Source: Boseongicola aestuarii (GTDB lineage: Bacteria; Pseudomonadota; Alphaproteobacteria; Rhodobacterales; Rhodobacteraceae). Taken from it: a stretch of 64,000 nt of DNA. The translations under genes and the position numbers were made by a program. Below, piece after piece: positions 27,393 through 35,749 of the stretch. The stretch is from positions 1 through 64,000 of the forward strand of contig NZ_FXXQ01000008.1 in NCBI RefSeq assembly GCF_900184815.1. Reading direction: 5' to 3'. The notes beneath the pieces were generated by a model that worked only from the letters and a program-made list of their open reading frames with translations, had not been told where the DNA came from and made no database searches. Each line of letters opens with the position of its first letter. Position 1 is the stretch's first letter.

Positions 27393-28745
27393 TTAACCTT
27401 TCTTAACGGCAGCTTTGGCCGCCCGCAGTTTTTGAAACAGGCGGCGGGCGAGGCCCGTCTTGTTTTCCTGTCGTGGCCGGCCAATGGCCATATCGCCGTC
27501 GGGCACATCGCGCGTGACGATTGTGCCGGTCGCCGTCATCGCTTCGTTGCCGACGGTGACAGGGGCCACCAGCATGGTGTTCGAACCGATGAAGACGCGC
27601 TCGCCGATCTTGGTCTTGTGCTTGAAAACACCGTCATAATTGCAGGTAATCGTGCCGGCGCCGACGTTGGTTTCGGCACCGATTTCAGCGTCGCCGATAT
27701 AGGAAAGATGGTTCACCTTGGCGCCGTCGGCGATGGTTGCGTTCTTGATTTCAACGAAATTGCCGATCTTGACGTCGTTGGAAAGCTCGGCGCCAGGACG
27801 CAGACGCGCGTAGGGGCCGACGACCGAACCTGCGCCGACGTGCGCGCCTTCGAGGTGCGAAAAGGCACGAATCGTGGCGCCACTTTCAACCGTGACGCCG
27901 CGCGCGAAAACCACGTGTTGTTCGACAATGGCATCTCGTCCGAAATGGGTATCGTAAGAAAAGTAAACGCTGTCGGGGGCGAGGAGAGTGACGCCGTTGT
28001 TCATGGCATCCCGTCGCGCGTTCGCCTGAAAGACGGCTTCGGCTGCAGCAAGGTCTGCGCGGGTGTTGATGCCAAGCGTCTCGGCTTCGGGGCAGGTAAC
28101 GACTTTGGATGTCAGGCCTTCTGTGCGACCAAGTTCAACAATATCGGTGAGGTAATACTCGCCCGCCGCATTACCGTTGCCAACGGCGCCTGCCAGACGA
28201 AGGAGCGTGGATGCTTCGGCCATGATAACGCCGGAATTACATAGAGTTACAGCGCGCTCGACTTCGGTTGCGTCCTTCCATTCGACAATCCGCGTCAGCG
28301 TATCGCCGTCGGTCAACAGACGACCGTAACGACCTGGATCGGCGGCGTTGAACCCGAGAACGACGATATCGGCCCCGTCCTTTCGGGCGGCGGACATGGC
28401 TGACAGGGTATCGGGGCGAATGAAGGGCGTGTCGCCATAAAGGACGACGGCGTCGCCGGTGGCATCCTTGAGAACAGGCACGGCCATGGTGACGGCGTGG
28501 GCAGTTCCGAGCTGCTGGTCCTGCTCGACGACGCGGATATCTTCATCAAGGTTAATGACCGTATCGCGCACAGCGTCGCCGCCGTGGCCGACCACGACGA
28601 CGCGCACGTCCGTTTCGATGGCGTGGGCGACACTCAAAACGTGGGTAATCATCGGGGCGCCGGCGATCTGGTGGAGGACCTTGGGGAGGTCGGATTCCAT
28701 GCGCGAGCCGCTCCCTGCTGCGAGAACGATGAGGTGGATCGACAT
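27393..28745 (-). CDS. glmU: Bifunctional UDP-GlcNAc pyrophosphorylase / GlcN-1-P acetyltransferase
   Basis: A 450-residue bifunctional enzyme. The N-terminal uridyltransferase has LAAGSGSRMESDLPKVLHQI and GDTPFIRPDTL. The C-terminal left-handed beta-helix shows hexapeptide repeats (VEIKNATIADGAKVNHLSYI, then NVGAGTITCNYDG). Together with glmS directly downstream, it forms the UDP-GlcNAc pathway operon. It is divergent from the HAD phosphatase gene. Confidence 0.96.
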   Translation of the reverse strand: MSIHLIVLAAGSGSRMESDLPKVLHQIAGAPMITHVLSVAHAIETDVRVVVVGHGGDAVRDTVINLDEDIRVVEQDQQLGTAHAVTMAVPVLKDATGDAVVLYGDTPFIRPDTLSAMSAARKDGADIVVLGFNAADPGRYGRLLTDGDTLTRIVEWKDATEVERAVTLCNSGVIMAEASTLLRLAGAVGNGNAAGEYYLTDIVELGRTEGLTSKVVTCPEAETLGINTRADLAAAEAVFQANARRDAMNNGVTLLAPDSVYFSYDTHFGRDAIVEQHVVFARGVTVESGATIRAFSHLEGAHVGAGSVVGPYARLRPGAELSNDVKIGNFVEIKNATIADGAKVNHLSYIGDAEIGAETNVGAGTITCNYDGVFKHKTKIGERVFIGSNTMLVAPVTVGNEAMTATGTIVTRDVPDGDMAIGRPRQENKTGLARRLFQKLRAAKAAVKKG

Positions 28746-28869
28746 GCCTGCTCTTTCCTTTTGTTGCTTGCCGTTTTAGCCGCATTGGGCCAGTCCGCAA
28801 GTCGGGAGGGCTTCACTTGATGTTGCGCGAGGTTACATCAGTTTGCAGTCTTTTGCCGATGGAGAAGCT

Positions 28870-29535
28870 ATGAAGACGGTTGTTTTTGATCTGGATGGAA
28901 CCCTTGCGGACACAAGTGCCGATCTGATCGCGGCGGCAAACGCCTGTTTCGAGGGGTTGGGTCATGGGGCATTGCTGGACCCGTTGACGGATCAGTTAAC
29001 CGCGTTTCACGGGGGGCGGGCCATGCTGCGCCTGGGGTTTTCACGGCTGGATCGTGCGACATTCGAGGCGGATGTGGATCTGCAATATCCCAAACTTCTC
29101 AAGCACTACGGCGATCATATTGACGTTCACACAACGCTTTATCCAGGTGCCGAGGCGGCTGTTGAGCGGCTTTTGGCGGCGGGGTACCGCACGGCGATCT
29201 GCACCAACAAGCCAGAAGGGCTGGCCGAAACTTTGATGCAGAAACTGGGGGTTCGCGGGCTTTTTGGCGCGCTTGTCGGAGCCGATACGCTGGCCACGCG
29301 CAAACCGGATGCGGCGCCGTATATTGCCTGTGTCGAGCAGGCGGGTGGCGCGGTCGAGACCTCGATCTTGGTCGGTGACACCGAAACGGACGTGAAAACG
29401 GCGCGTGCGGTGGGCGTGCCTTGCGTGTTGGTTGCGTTTGGTCCGGAGGGGCCGGGCATTGCGCGTTTAACGCCGGATGCCATGCTTAACAGTTATGACG
29501 ATTTGGACATGATTTCGGAAGTTTTGCTGAAGTAA
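28870..29535 (+). CDS. HAD-IA phosphatase (phosphoglycolate phosphatase-like)
   Basis: A 221-residue HAD hydrolase. The start is the ATG at 28870 after GGAGAAG. Motif I is VVFDLDGTLADTSADL, motif II TAICTNKPEG, motif III/IV ATRKPDAAP and VGDTETDVKTAR. The Gph-like cap domain is present. A second member (63579) is better placed as gph, so this copy may act on another phosphate ester. Confidence 0.85.
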   Translation: MKTVVFDLDGTLADTSADLIAAANACFEGLGHGALLDPLTDQLTAFHGGRAMLRLGFSRLDRATFEADVDLQYPKLLKHYGDHIDVHTTLYPGAEAAVERLLAAGYRTAICTNKPEGLAETLMQKLGVRGLFGALVGADTLATRKPDAAPYIACVEQAGGAVETSILVGDTETDVKTARAVGVPCVLVAFGPEGPGIARLTPDAMLNSYDDLDMISEVLLK

Positions 29536-29545
29536 ATCTGAGTTA

Positions 29546-30193
29546 CTACAGAAATTCTTGAGCGATATCCCAGAGAACAAGCGCCCCAAGGCCACAGAAA
29601 AGTACTCCGAAGACGATCGAGACCGCGTAGCTTGCGTTTTCGAACGCGCGCATAACGGAGCCGGTGGAAAAGAAAAGGGCAGCGATCGAGTTCAGAATTG
29701 CCGCAAGAAGTCCAATCTGGAAGGCGATCACGACCATCAACCAGACCGCACCATCTGGCGGAATGAAAGCCGTGAGGATTGAGCCGAAAAACAGCGCCGC
29801 CTTGGGGTTGGTCATCATCACCAGATAGGCGGTACGGAACGGCGCAGTTGTGGCGGGCGAGGCCATATCAGGTGACAGTTTGAAAACACCGCCACGCCGT
29901 GCTGCGCGAAAAGCGTTTATTCCCAGATAGATAAGATAGCCGCCGCCGATCACGCGCAAAGCCAGATAAAGCGGCGGGAATAGCTCAAAAATCACAGCGA
30001 TCCCCGAGACGGCGATCATCGACCACGTAAGAGCCCCGGCGGCGATGCCCATGGCTGCGCGCAGACCCGCTGCACGGCCCGCCGTTACGGATGCCGTGAT
30101 AACGGTCAGATGGTTCGGTCCCGGCGTGGCCCAACCGACGGTCTGGATCACCGCGATCGGGACGAGAATGGCAAAGACGGCGGAATAGTCCAT
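29546..30193 (-). CDS. LysE-family amino-acid exporter
   Basis: A 215-residue membrane protein with about six hydrophobic segments. The N-terminal VGWATPGPNHLTVITASVTAGRAAG is the LysE/RhtB signature, and YLVMMTNPKAALFFGSILTAF a second. It probably exports amino acids or derivatives in exchange for protons. It is convergent with the HAD gene and divergent from ivd. The substrate is unknown. Confidence 0.88.
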   Translation of the reverse strand: MDYSAVFAILVPIAVIQTVGWATPGPNHLTVITASVTAGRAAGLRAAMGIAAGALTWSMIAVSGIAVIFELFPPLYLALRVIGGGYLIYLGINAFRAARRGGVFKLSPDMASPATTAPFRTAYLVMMTNPKAALFFGSILTAFIPPDGAVWLMVVIAFQIGLLAAILNSIAALFFSTGSVMRAFENASYAVSIVFGVLFCGLGALVLWDIAQEFL

Positions 30194-30250
30194 GTAATCT
30201 GCCTACGTTGCATTGGCGTTGTTGCAAAGGGTCAACGTGTGTGAGCGCGA

Positions 30251-30279
30251 TTGACCGGTTTGGCGTTAACCTGTATTAA
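30251..30279 (+). promoter_or_regulatory. Promoter of the leucine-degradation cluster
   Basis: TTGACC (30251-30256), a 17-base spacer (30257-30273), TATTAA (30274-30279), 34 bases before the ivd ATG. This is a strong sigma70-type match in an otherwise GC-rich region, and it is immediately followed by a palindrome. Confidence 0.7.
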
Positions 30280-30280
30280 T

Positions 30281-30294
30281 TGAACAAGCGTTCA
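30281..30294. promoter_or_regulatory. Operator-like palindrome at the ivd start site
   Basis: TGAAC (30281-30285) and GTTCA (30290-30294) are exact reverse complements separated by AAGC. The site covers the expected transcription start just after the -10 box, as for a repressor. Its form resembles TetR-type operators of acyl-CoA metabolism regulators such as LiuQ or PsrA/FadR-like proteins. The regulator itself is not in the window. Confidence 0.6.
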
Positions 30295-30313
30295 TTAACG
30301 GGAAGTCGATGCG

Positions 30314-31477
30314 ATGTTTGCCAGTTCTATGCGGTTTGATTTGGGCGAGGACGTGGGCGCGCTTCGCGATCTGGTGCATCGCTGGGCGCAGGAACGCGTC
30401 GCGCCGCTTGCTGGCGAGATCGATGCCTCAAACAGCTTTCCGAATGAGCTTTGGGCCGAAATGGGCGCGCTTGGTCTTTTGGGGATCACGGTTGGCGAGG
30501 ACCATGGCGGGACGGGGCTTGGGTATCTGGCGCATGCGGTCGCGGTCGAGGAAATCGCGCGGGCCAGCGCGTCAGTGGCGCTGTCGTACGGTGCGCATTC
30601 GAACCTCTGTGTGAACCAAATCCACCTGAACGGGACCGAGGCGCAGAAAGCGCGGTATCTGCCGAAGCTGGTCACGGGCGCGCATGTGGGCGCTTTGGCA
30701 ATGAGCGATTCCGGGGCGGGATCGGATGTAGTGTCGATGTCGCTGAAAGCCGAGCGGCGCGGTAATGTCTATGTGCTGAACGGCTCGAAATACTGGATCA
30801 CCAACGGGCCGGACGCGGATGTTCTGGTGGTTTATGCCAAAACGGATCCAGCTGCGGGCTCGAAGGGGATCACGGCATTCATCATCGAAAAGGAAATGTC
30901 GGGCTTTTCGACTTCTCCGCATTTCGACAAGCTGGGGATGCGCGGGTCGAACACGGCGGAGTTGATCTTTGTTGACGTGGAAGTGCCGGTTGAGAATGTG
31001 CTGGGGGAGGAAGGGCGCGGAGTGCGGGTATTGATGTCGGGTCTGGATTACGAACGGGTCGTGTTGGCGGGGATCGGGCCGGGGATTATCGCTGCCTGTC
31101 TGGACGAGGTCATGCCCTATGTTGCAAGCCGCAAGCAGTTTGGGCAGCCGATCGGGTCGTTTCAGCTGATGCAGGGCAAGATTGCGGACATGTATACGGC
31201 GATGAATTCGGCGCGGGCCTATGTCTACGAGGTGGCCAGGGCCTGTGATCGGGGCGATGTGACGCGGGCGGATGCGGCGGCGTGTTGTCTGTATTCAGCT
31301 GAGGTCGCGATGACGCAGGCGCATCAGGCGGTGCAGGCGATGGGCGGGGCCGGGTTCATGGCGGATGCGCCGGTGGCGCGGCTGTTTCGGGATGCGAAAC
31401 TGATGGAGATCGGTGCGGGCACGTCAGAAATTCGGCGGATGTTGATCGGGCGCGAGATGATGGGGGCGATGGCGTGA
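30314..31477 (+). CDS. ivd: Isovaleryl-CoA dehydrogenase
   Basis: A 387-residue acyl-CoA dehydrogenase oxidising isovaleryl-CoA to 3-methylcrotonyl-CoA in leucine breakdown. The IVD-type catalytic base is visible in [16 protein letters not shown] (Glu at about residue 247). At the position where other dehydrogenases carry Glu it has [11 protein letters not shown], as expected for IVD. Other motifs are [12 protein letters not shown] and [11 protein letters not shown]. First gene of the liu cluster, with its own promoter. Confidence 0.93.
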   Translation: MFASSMRFDLGEDVGALRDLVHRWAQERVAPLAGEIDASNSFPNELWAEMGALGLLGITVGEDHGGTGLGYLAHAVAVEEIARASASVALSYGAHSNLCVNQIHLNGTEAQKARYLPKLVTGAHVGALAMSDSGAGSDVVSMSLKAERRGNVYVLNGSKYWITNGPDADVLVVYAKTDPAAGSKGITAFIIEKEMSGFSTSPHFDKLGMRGSNTAELIFVDVEVPVENVLGEEGRGVRVLMSGLDYERVVLAGIGPGIIAACLDEVMPYVASRKQFGQPIGSFQLMQGKIADMYTAMNSARAYVYEVARACDRGDVTRADAAACCLYSAEVAMTQAHQAVQAMGGAGFMADAPVARLFRDAKLMEIGAGTSEIRRMLIGREMMGAMA

Positions 31478-31532
31478 GGGTCGCGATGGTCTTTGGAGGT
31501 GCTTTGCCTGTGGTGGCGGGTGCGGGGCGGCG

Positions 31533-31841
31533 ATGAGTATGTCGCCCTATATCAAGATGCCGAGACAGGTCGTGCGGGCGACGATTGTCTTGTGTCTAGG
31601 GGCGGCGGCCTTCGGGCTGTGGTTGGGCAACAAGAGCGTGCCGAGCGAGACGGATGTGATCGAGGCTGGCGCCGCGTTGTTCGTGGCGGAAACCGGCGGC
31701 GACGAGATGGACTGCGTCGGGGTGCCGGGGACGGGGTTGGTTTGGATTGCCGTACGGTGCGGCGGCGATGCAGACGCGCGGGTTTACCTGTTCAGTCGGC
31801 AAGGCACTTTGATGGCGCCGGATGGCGGGCCTGAGGCATGA
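31533..31841 (+). CDS. Hypothetical membrane-anchored protein
   Basis: A 102-residue protein. A single N-terminal hydrophobic helix (about 13-32, RATIVLCLGAAAFGLWLG) precedes an outward or periplasmic domain with two cysteines (MDCVGVPG, VRCGG). No family is recognised. It overlaps the next gene by four bases (ATGA, 31838-31841) and is part of the four-gene insert between ivd and mccB. Confidence 0.6.
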   Translation: MSMSPYIKMPRQVVRATIVLCLGAAAFGLWLGNKSVPSETDVIEAGAALFVAETGGDEMDCVGVPGTGLVWIAVRCGGDADARVYLFSRQGTLMAPDGGPEA

Positions 31842-32281
31842 GGGCGTTCGGTGCATTGATGTCCCGGATGTCGGGGTTTCGCTGCACCGAGTGTGGCGCT
31901 GTCTTGCGGTATTTCCCGCTGCTTGGCACGGCGGAAGGCGGTTTGGGCGGACAGAGCGCCGAGGCAGTCGCCTGTGATGTTTGCGGGGCGGGGATGTGTC
32001 TGGTTGAACATCGGGGTTGGTGGAGTCCGTTTCGGCTGGTGATCGGGATATTGCCCGAGCTGGTGCTGGCCTTTGCCGTCCTGTTGATCGTGCGGTGGCT
32101 GATGGACGCGACGCTGGTTTCCGGCGTGGGTGTCGTTCTTGTGGTGCTGGGCAAGGCGGCCTTGTTTTTGCCGGTCGGCATGGCGGTGGCGGTGCTGGAG
32201 AACCGGGCAAATCATCGGGTTTCGGCAGTTGCGTCCCTATATAGTGCGCGTGGGCGTGAAGATCTGGAGGATGCGACGTGA
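31838..32281 (+). CDS. Zinc-ribbon membrane protein, hypothetical
   Basis: A 147-residue protein. An N-terminal putative zinc ribbon has two CxxC pairs (CTECG near residue 16, CDVCG near residue 46). Two hydrophobic helices follow (about 65-88 and 95-120). No family is recognised. It overlaps both neighbours by ATGA-type junctions, so it is coupled within the ivd-mccB transcript. Confidence 0.65.
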   Translation: MRAFGALMSRMSGFRCTECGAVLRYFPLLGTAEGGLGGQSAEAVACDVCGAGMCLVEHRGWWSPFRLVIGILPELVLAFAVLLIVRWLMDATLVSGVGVVLVVLGKAALFLPVGMAVAVLENRANHRVSAVASLYSARGREDLEDAT

Positions 32282-33084
32282 GGGAAATCGAGACCAAGCC
32301 GGGGCTGAACCGGGTGCTGGCCGAGCAGGACGCGTACCGCGCCGCGCCGCCCTCGGCCTTGCCGCGCATGATGCGGTCGTTGTCCAAGCCGGTTGGTTTG
32401 CTGACCCACCGCCTGATCCCGCCGGAAGCGGTTGAATTGGCGATCCGGGGGGCGGATTGGGCGGCGTCGAGTTCGATCCGCAAGGCGGCCGTTCAGCATG
32501 ATTTCGCTGACCTTGAGGCCTGCGAGGACGCGGTAGCGGATGTGCGACGCTGGGCGCTGGGTTATGCGGCGACAGGCGGCGGTGCGGCGGGCGCCTTTGG
32601 CGCTTTGGGTTTGGCGGTGGATGTTCCGGCGACGATTGCTTTGGCGCTGCGCACCGTGCGGCTGACGGGGCTTTGCTATGGCTTTGGCGGCGATAGCGAG
32701 GTCGAGCGGGTTTATATTCTGGAAGTCCTGAATTTGGCTGGGGCGAACTCGGCCGAGGAAAAGGGCGATGCGATGAAGCGGCTGGAGCGTGAGCGAAGTG
32801 AGATCGATCCCGAAAGCTGGCAGAAGATCGTGCGGCTGACGGGGCAGACCAGCGGAACTCTGGCGGCGACACGGCGGGTGGCGACGACTTTGGGGGTGAA
32901 CCTGTCGACGCGCAAACTGGCTCAGGTGACGCCGATCATCGGGGCGGCCGTCGGCGCGGGTGTGAATGTGGCGTTTCAGAACGATGTCGCGGCCGCGGCG
33001 CGGTTTGGCTATCGCGCGCGCTGGCTGGAGGTGAATGAGCGCATCATCGAGGGTGCGGTGGATGTGACGGAGGCGGGGACGTGA
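32278..33084 (+). CDS. EcsC family protein
   Basis: A 268-residue protein of the EcsC family. It has a Gly/Ala-rich region (ALGYAATGGGAAGAFGALGL, about 98-117) and a second helical glycine segment near the C-terminus (TPIIGAAVGAGVNVAFQNDV). EcsC proteins are linked to ABC exporters in Bacillus but their biochemical role is unclear. No ABC transporter lies here. It overlaps both flanking genes by four bases. Confidence 0.8.
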   Translation: MREIETKPGLNRVLAEQDAYRAAPPSALPRMMRSLSKPVGLLTHRLIPPEAVELAIRGADWAASSSIRKAAVQHDFADLEACEDAVADVRRWALGYAATGGGAAGAFGALGLAVDVPATIALALRTVRLTGLCYGFGGDSEVERVYILEVLNLAGANSAEEKGDAMKRLERERSEIDPESWQKIVRLTGQTSGTLAATRRVATTLGVNLSTRKLAQVTPIIGAAVGAGVNVAFQNDVAAAARFGYRARWLEVNERIIEGAVDVTEAGT

Positions 33085-33587
33085 GGTTTGTCTTTGCCTT
33101 GATGGCTTTGATGGGCATCGGTGTAGGATCGGCGGGGGCGCAGGATATTTCCTTCACCATGGCGCCGACGCAGGTCTGTCTGGCCGAGGCCGAAGGGGCC
33201 GTGCGGTTCGATTGCATTGGGACTGCGGCGCAGTATTGCATGTCAAAGCCCTCGGGGGGATCGACAGTTGGCATGGGGTTTTGTCTGGGCCGCGAGCTTG
33301 GGGAATGGGACGATCGTCTGAATGCCGCCTATGCCGAGCTGCGGCGTGTTGAGCAGCTTGTGATGGATGAGGCTGAACGGATGGAATTGCGGGTGCCGGA
33401 CACGGTGCTTGCTTTGCGCGAGATGCAGCGGGCCTGGATCCGCTTTCGCGACGCAAGCTGCGCTTATGAATTCAGCACATGGGGTGGCGGAACGGGCGGC
33501 GGTCCGGCAAATGCCGCGTGCTTGCTGGACCTTACGGGGCGGCAGGCTTTGCGTCTTGAAGACCGTTTGCAGGAGCGTCGTCGATGA
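33081..33587 (+). CDS. DUF1311 (LprI-like) secreted protein
   Basis: A 168-residue protein with a signal peptide ([20 protein letters not shown]). The mature part has the DUF1311 pattern: [20 protein letters not shown], then [19 protein letters not shown], with conserved cysteines. This family includes the lysozyme inhibitor LprI of mycobacteria; activity here is untested. It overlaps EcsC and mccB by four bases each. Confidence 0.82.
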   Translation: MRFVFALMALMGIGVGSAGAQDISFTMAPTQVCLAEAEGAVRFDCIGTAAQYCMSKPSGGSTVGMGFCLGRELGEWDDRLNAAYAELRRVEQLVMDEAERMELRVPDTVLALREMQRAWIRFRDASCAYEFSTWGGGTGGGPANAACLLDLTGRQALRLEDRLQERRR

Positions 33588-35188
33588 AACTGATCTCGGC
33601 GGTGTCGCCGTCTTCGGATGCCTTTCGGGCCAATGAGACAGCCAATCTGGAGGCTTTGGAGGTTGCAGGTGAGGCGGTGGCTCTGGCGGCGTCGGGTGGT
33701 GGTGAAAAAGCGCGGGAGAGGCATGTGGGGCGGGGTAAGATGTTGCCGCGCGACCGAGTGGCGGGATTGCTGGATCCGGGGTCTGTGTTTCTGGAAGTGG
33801 GCGCGACGGCAGCGCATGGAATGTATGACGGGGCCGCGCCCGGTGCTGGCATGATTGCCGGCGTGGGGCGCGTGCAAGGCATTGACGTCATGGTCATTTG
33901 CAATGATGCGACCGTGAAGGGCGGGACGTATTATCCGATGAGCGTGAAGAAGCATTTGCGCGCTCAGGAGATTGCCGAGACCTGTCATTTGCCGTGTGTT
34001 TACCTGGTGGATTCAGGCGGGGCGAACCTGCCCAATCAGGATGAGGTCTTTCCCGACCGCGATCATTTCGGGCGGATTTTCTATAATCAGGCACGGATGT
34101 CGGCGGCGGGAATTGCGCAGATCGCGGTGGTGATGGGGTCTTGCACGGCGGGCGGAGCTTATGTGCCTGCAATGTCGGATGTGACGATTATCGTGAAAGA
34201 TCAGGGGACTATATTTCTGGCGGGGCCGCCTTTGGTGCAGGCGGCGACGGGTGAGGTGGTCTCGGCGGAGGATCTGGGCGGCGGCGATGTGCACACGCGC
34301 TTGTCCGGTGTTGCAGATTATCTGGCCGAAGATGATGCGCATGCTTTGGCTTTGGCGCGGCAGACTGTTGGGAATTTGAACCGGCGGGTGCCGGACAACG
34401 TGGTTTGGGCCACGCCTGAGGATCCGGCCTATGATCCGGGCGAATTGCTCGGGGTTGTGCCGGGGGATTTGCGGGAGGCTTATGACTGTCGTGAGGTGAT
34501 TGCGCGGCTGGTCGATGGCTCGCGGTTTGATGAGTTCAAGGCGCGGTTTGGCGAGACCTTGGTCTGCGGGTTTGCGCATGTGATGGGCTGTCCAGTCGGG
34601 ATCATTGCCAACAACGGAGTGTTGTTGGCGCAGAGTGCCGAGAAGGGTGCGCATTTTGTGGAACTGTGTTCACAGCGGCGTATTCCATTGGTTTTCTTGC
34701 AGAATATCACCGGGTTCATGGTCGGACGGGCTTATGAGAACGCGGGGATCGCGCGGGCCGGGGCGAAAATGGTGACGGCGGTCGCGACGACGAACGTGCC
34801 GAAGATCACGATGATTATTGGTGGCTCGTTTGGGGCTGGGAACTATGGAATGGCTGGGCGGGCGTATTCGCCCAGGTTCCTGTGGACATGGCCGAACTCG
34901 CGGATTTCGGTGATGGGCGGTGCACAGGCTGCGGGGGTTCTGGCGAGTGTGAAGCGGGCTGGGATTGAACGGTCTGGCGGGAGTTGGTCGGACGAAGACG
35001 AGGCGACGTTCAAGGAGCCGACTTTGGAGATGTTCGAGCGGCAGTCGCATCCTTTGTATGCTTCGGCGCGGCTTTGGGATGACGGGATTATTGATCCGCG
35101 GAAGTCTCGGGATGTGTTGTTTCTGAGTCTGAAAGCTTCGCTGAACGCGCCGATCGAGGAGACACGTTTTGGCGTGTTTCGGATGTAG
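33584..35188 (+). CDS. mccB: Methylcrotonyl-CoA carboxylase, carboxyltransferase (beta) subunit
   Basis: A 534-residue carboxyltransferase moving CO2 from biotin to 3-methylcrotonyl-CoA. Typical segments are [59 protein letters not shown] and a C-terminal [17 protein letters not shown]. It is distinct from propionyl-CoA carboxylase in keeping the NLPNQ motif. 11-bp tandem repeats follow 8 bases after the stop, then a thermonuclease gene separates it from mccA. Confidence 0.95.
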   Translation: MKLISAVSPSSDAFRANETANLEALEVAGEAVALAASGGGEKARERHVGRGKMLPRDRVAGLLDPGSVFLEVGATAAHGMYDGAAPGAGMIAGVGRVQGIDVMVICNDATVKGGTYYPMSVKKHLRAQEIAETCHLPCVYLVDSGGANLPNQDEVFPDRDHFGRIFYNQARMSAAGIAQIAVVMGSCTAGGAYVPAMSDVTIIVKDQGTIFLAGPPLVQAATGEVVSAEDLGGGDVHTRLSGVADYLAEDDAHALALARQTVGNLNRRVPDNVVWATPEDPAYDPGELLGVVPGDLREAYDCREVIARLVDGSRFDEFKARFGETLVCGFAHVMGCPVGIIANNGVLLAQSAEKGAHFVELCSQRRIPLVFLQNITGFMVGRAYENAGIARAGAKMVTAVATTNVPKITMIIGGSFGAGNYGMAGRAYSPRFLWTWPNSRISVMGGAQAAGVLASVKRAGIERSGGSWSDEDEATFKEPTLEMFERQSHPLYASARLWDDGIIDPRKSRDVLFLSLKASLNAPIEETRFGVFRM

Positions 35189-35196
35189 GATGGGAC

Positions 35197-35240
35197 GTCG
35201 GTACAACGTCGGTTTCACGTCGGTTTCACGTCGGTGCGAG
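35197..35240. repeat. 11-bp tandem repeat, four units (locus 2)
   Basis: GTCGGTACAAC, GTCGGTTTCAC, GTCGGTTTCAC, GTCGGTGCGAG, beginning 8 bases after the mccB stop. The unit and final-unit head match the array at 17680-17723, 17.5 kb away. Flanking sequence differs, so they are not part of a longer duplication. Confidence 0.85.
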
Positions 35241-35274
35241 CGTTCGGTCGTGTCATGGGATTTTAAGAGGATAT

Positions 35275-35312
35275 CGGGCCTCCGGCGGTGGTATTTGAGA
35301 AAGGGTAAAGGT
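35275..35312 (+). repeat. Degenerate intergenic element (after mccB)
   Basis: The stretch GGGCCTCCGGCGGTGGTATT then TGAGAAAGGGTAAAGG resembles the tail of the element at 18602 (GTGGTATTTTTCGAAAGGG). Stem-forming parts are weak here (GCC with GGC). It lies between the tandem repeat and the thermonuclease gene. Low-confidence family member. Confidence 0.35.
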
Positions 35313-35320
35313 GGTGGGTC

Positions 35321-35749
35321 GTGAGGGGCGCGCGCGCATTCGCTTGGGTCGCGGTGGTGGTCGTCGGGTTTGGCTGTGCGTCAGTCGTGGGTGAGCACGA
35401 GGCGGCTGAATTGCCGGGGTGCGAGATCACGCGGATCGTGGATGGCGACACGGTGGATGTGGATTGTGGCGGCGGCGTGGACCGGGTGCGGCTGATGGGG
35501 TTTGACACGCCGGAGTCGTTTCGCGCGCAATGTGCGTCGGAAGCCGCGCGAGCGCGGGCGGCGGAGCGGTATCTGGCGGGTGAGATTGCGCGGGCGAGGG
35601 TGGTGGATTTTGCCTTTCGGGGGCGGGATCGGTTTGACCGGCGTCTGGCGGTGATGCGCGTGGACGGGCGCGATATTGCGGGTGTGATGGTCTCGGCGGG
35701 ACATGCGCGTTTTTACGACGGCGGGCGGCGGCAGGGGTGGTGCGGATGA
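35321..35749 (+). CDS. Thermonuclease (SNase-like) family protein
   Basis: A 142-residue protein from a GTG start, with a hydrophobic export signal (residues about 5-22). SNase-fold signatures are ITRIVDGDTVDVDCGGGVDRVRL, LMGFDTPE and GRDRFDRRLAVMRVDGRD. The N-terminal signal contains a Cys in FGCASVV that could act as a lipobox. It is likely secreted and could degrade nucleic acid. It is inserted between mccB and mccA, and its stop overlaps the mccA start. Confidence 0.85.
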   Translation: MRGARAFAWVAVVVVGFGCASVVGEHEAAELPGCEITRIVDGDTVDVDCGGGVDRVRLMGFDTPESFRAQCASEAARARAAERYLAGEIARARVVDFAFRGRDRFDRRLAVMRVDGRDIAGVMVSAGHARFYDGGRRQGWCG

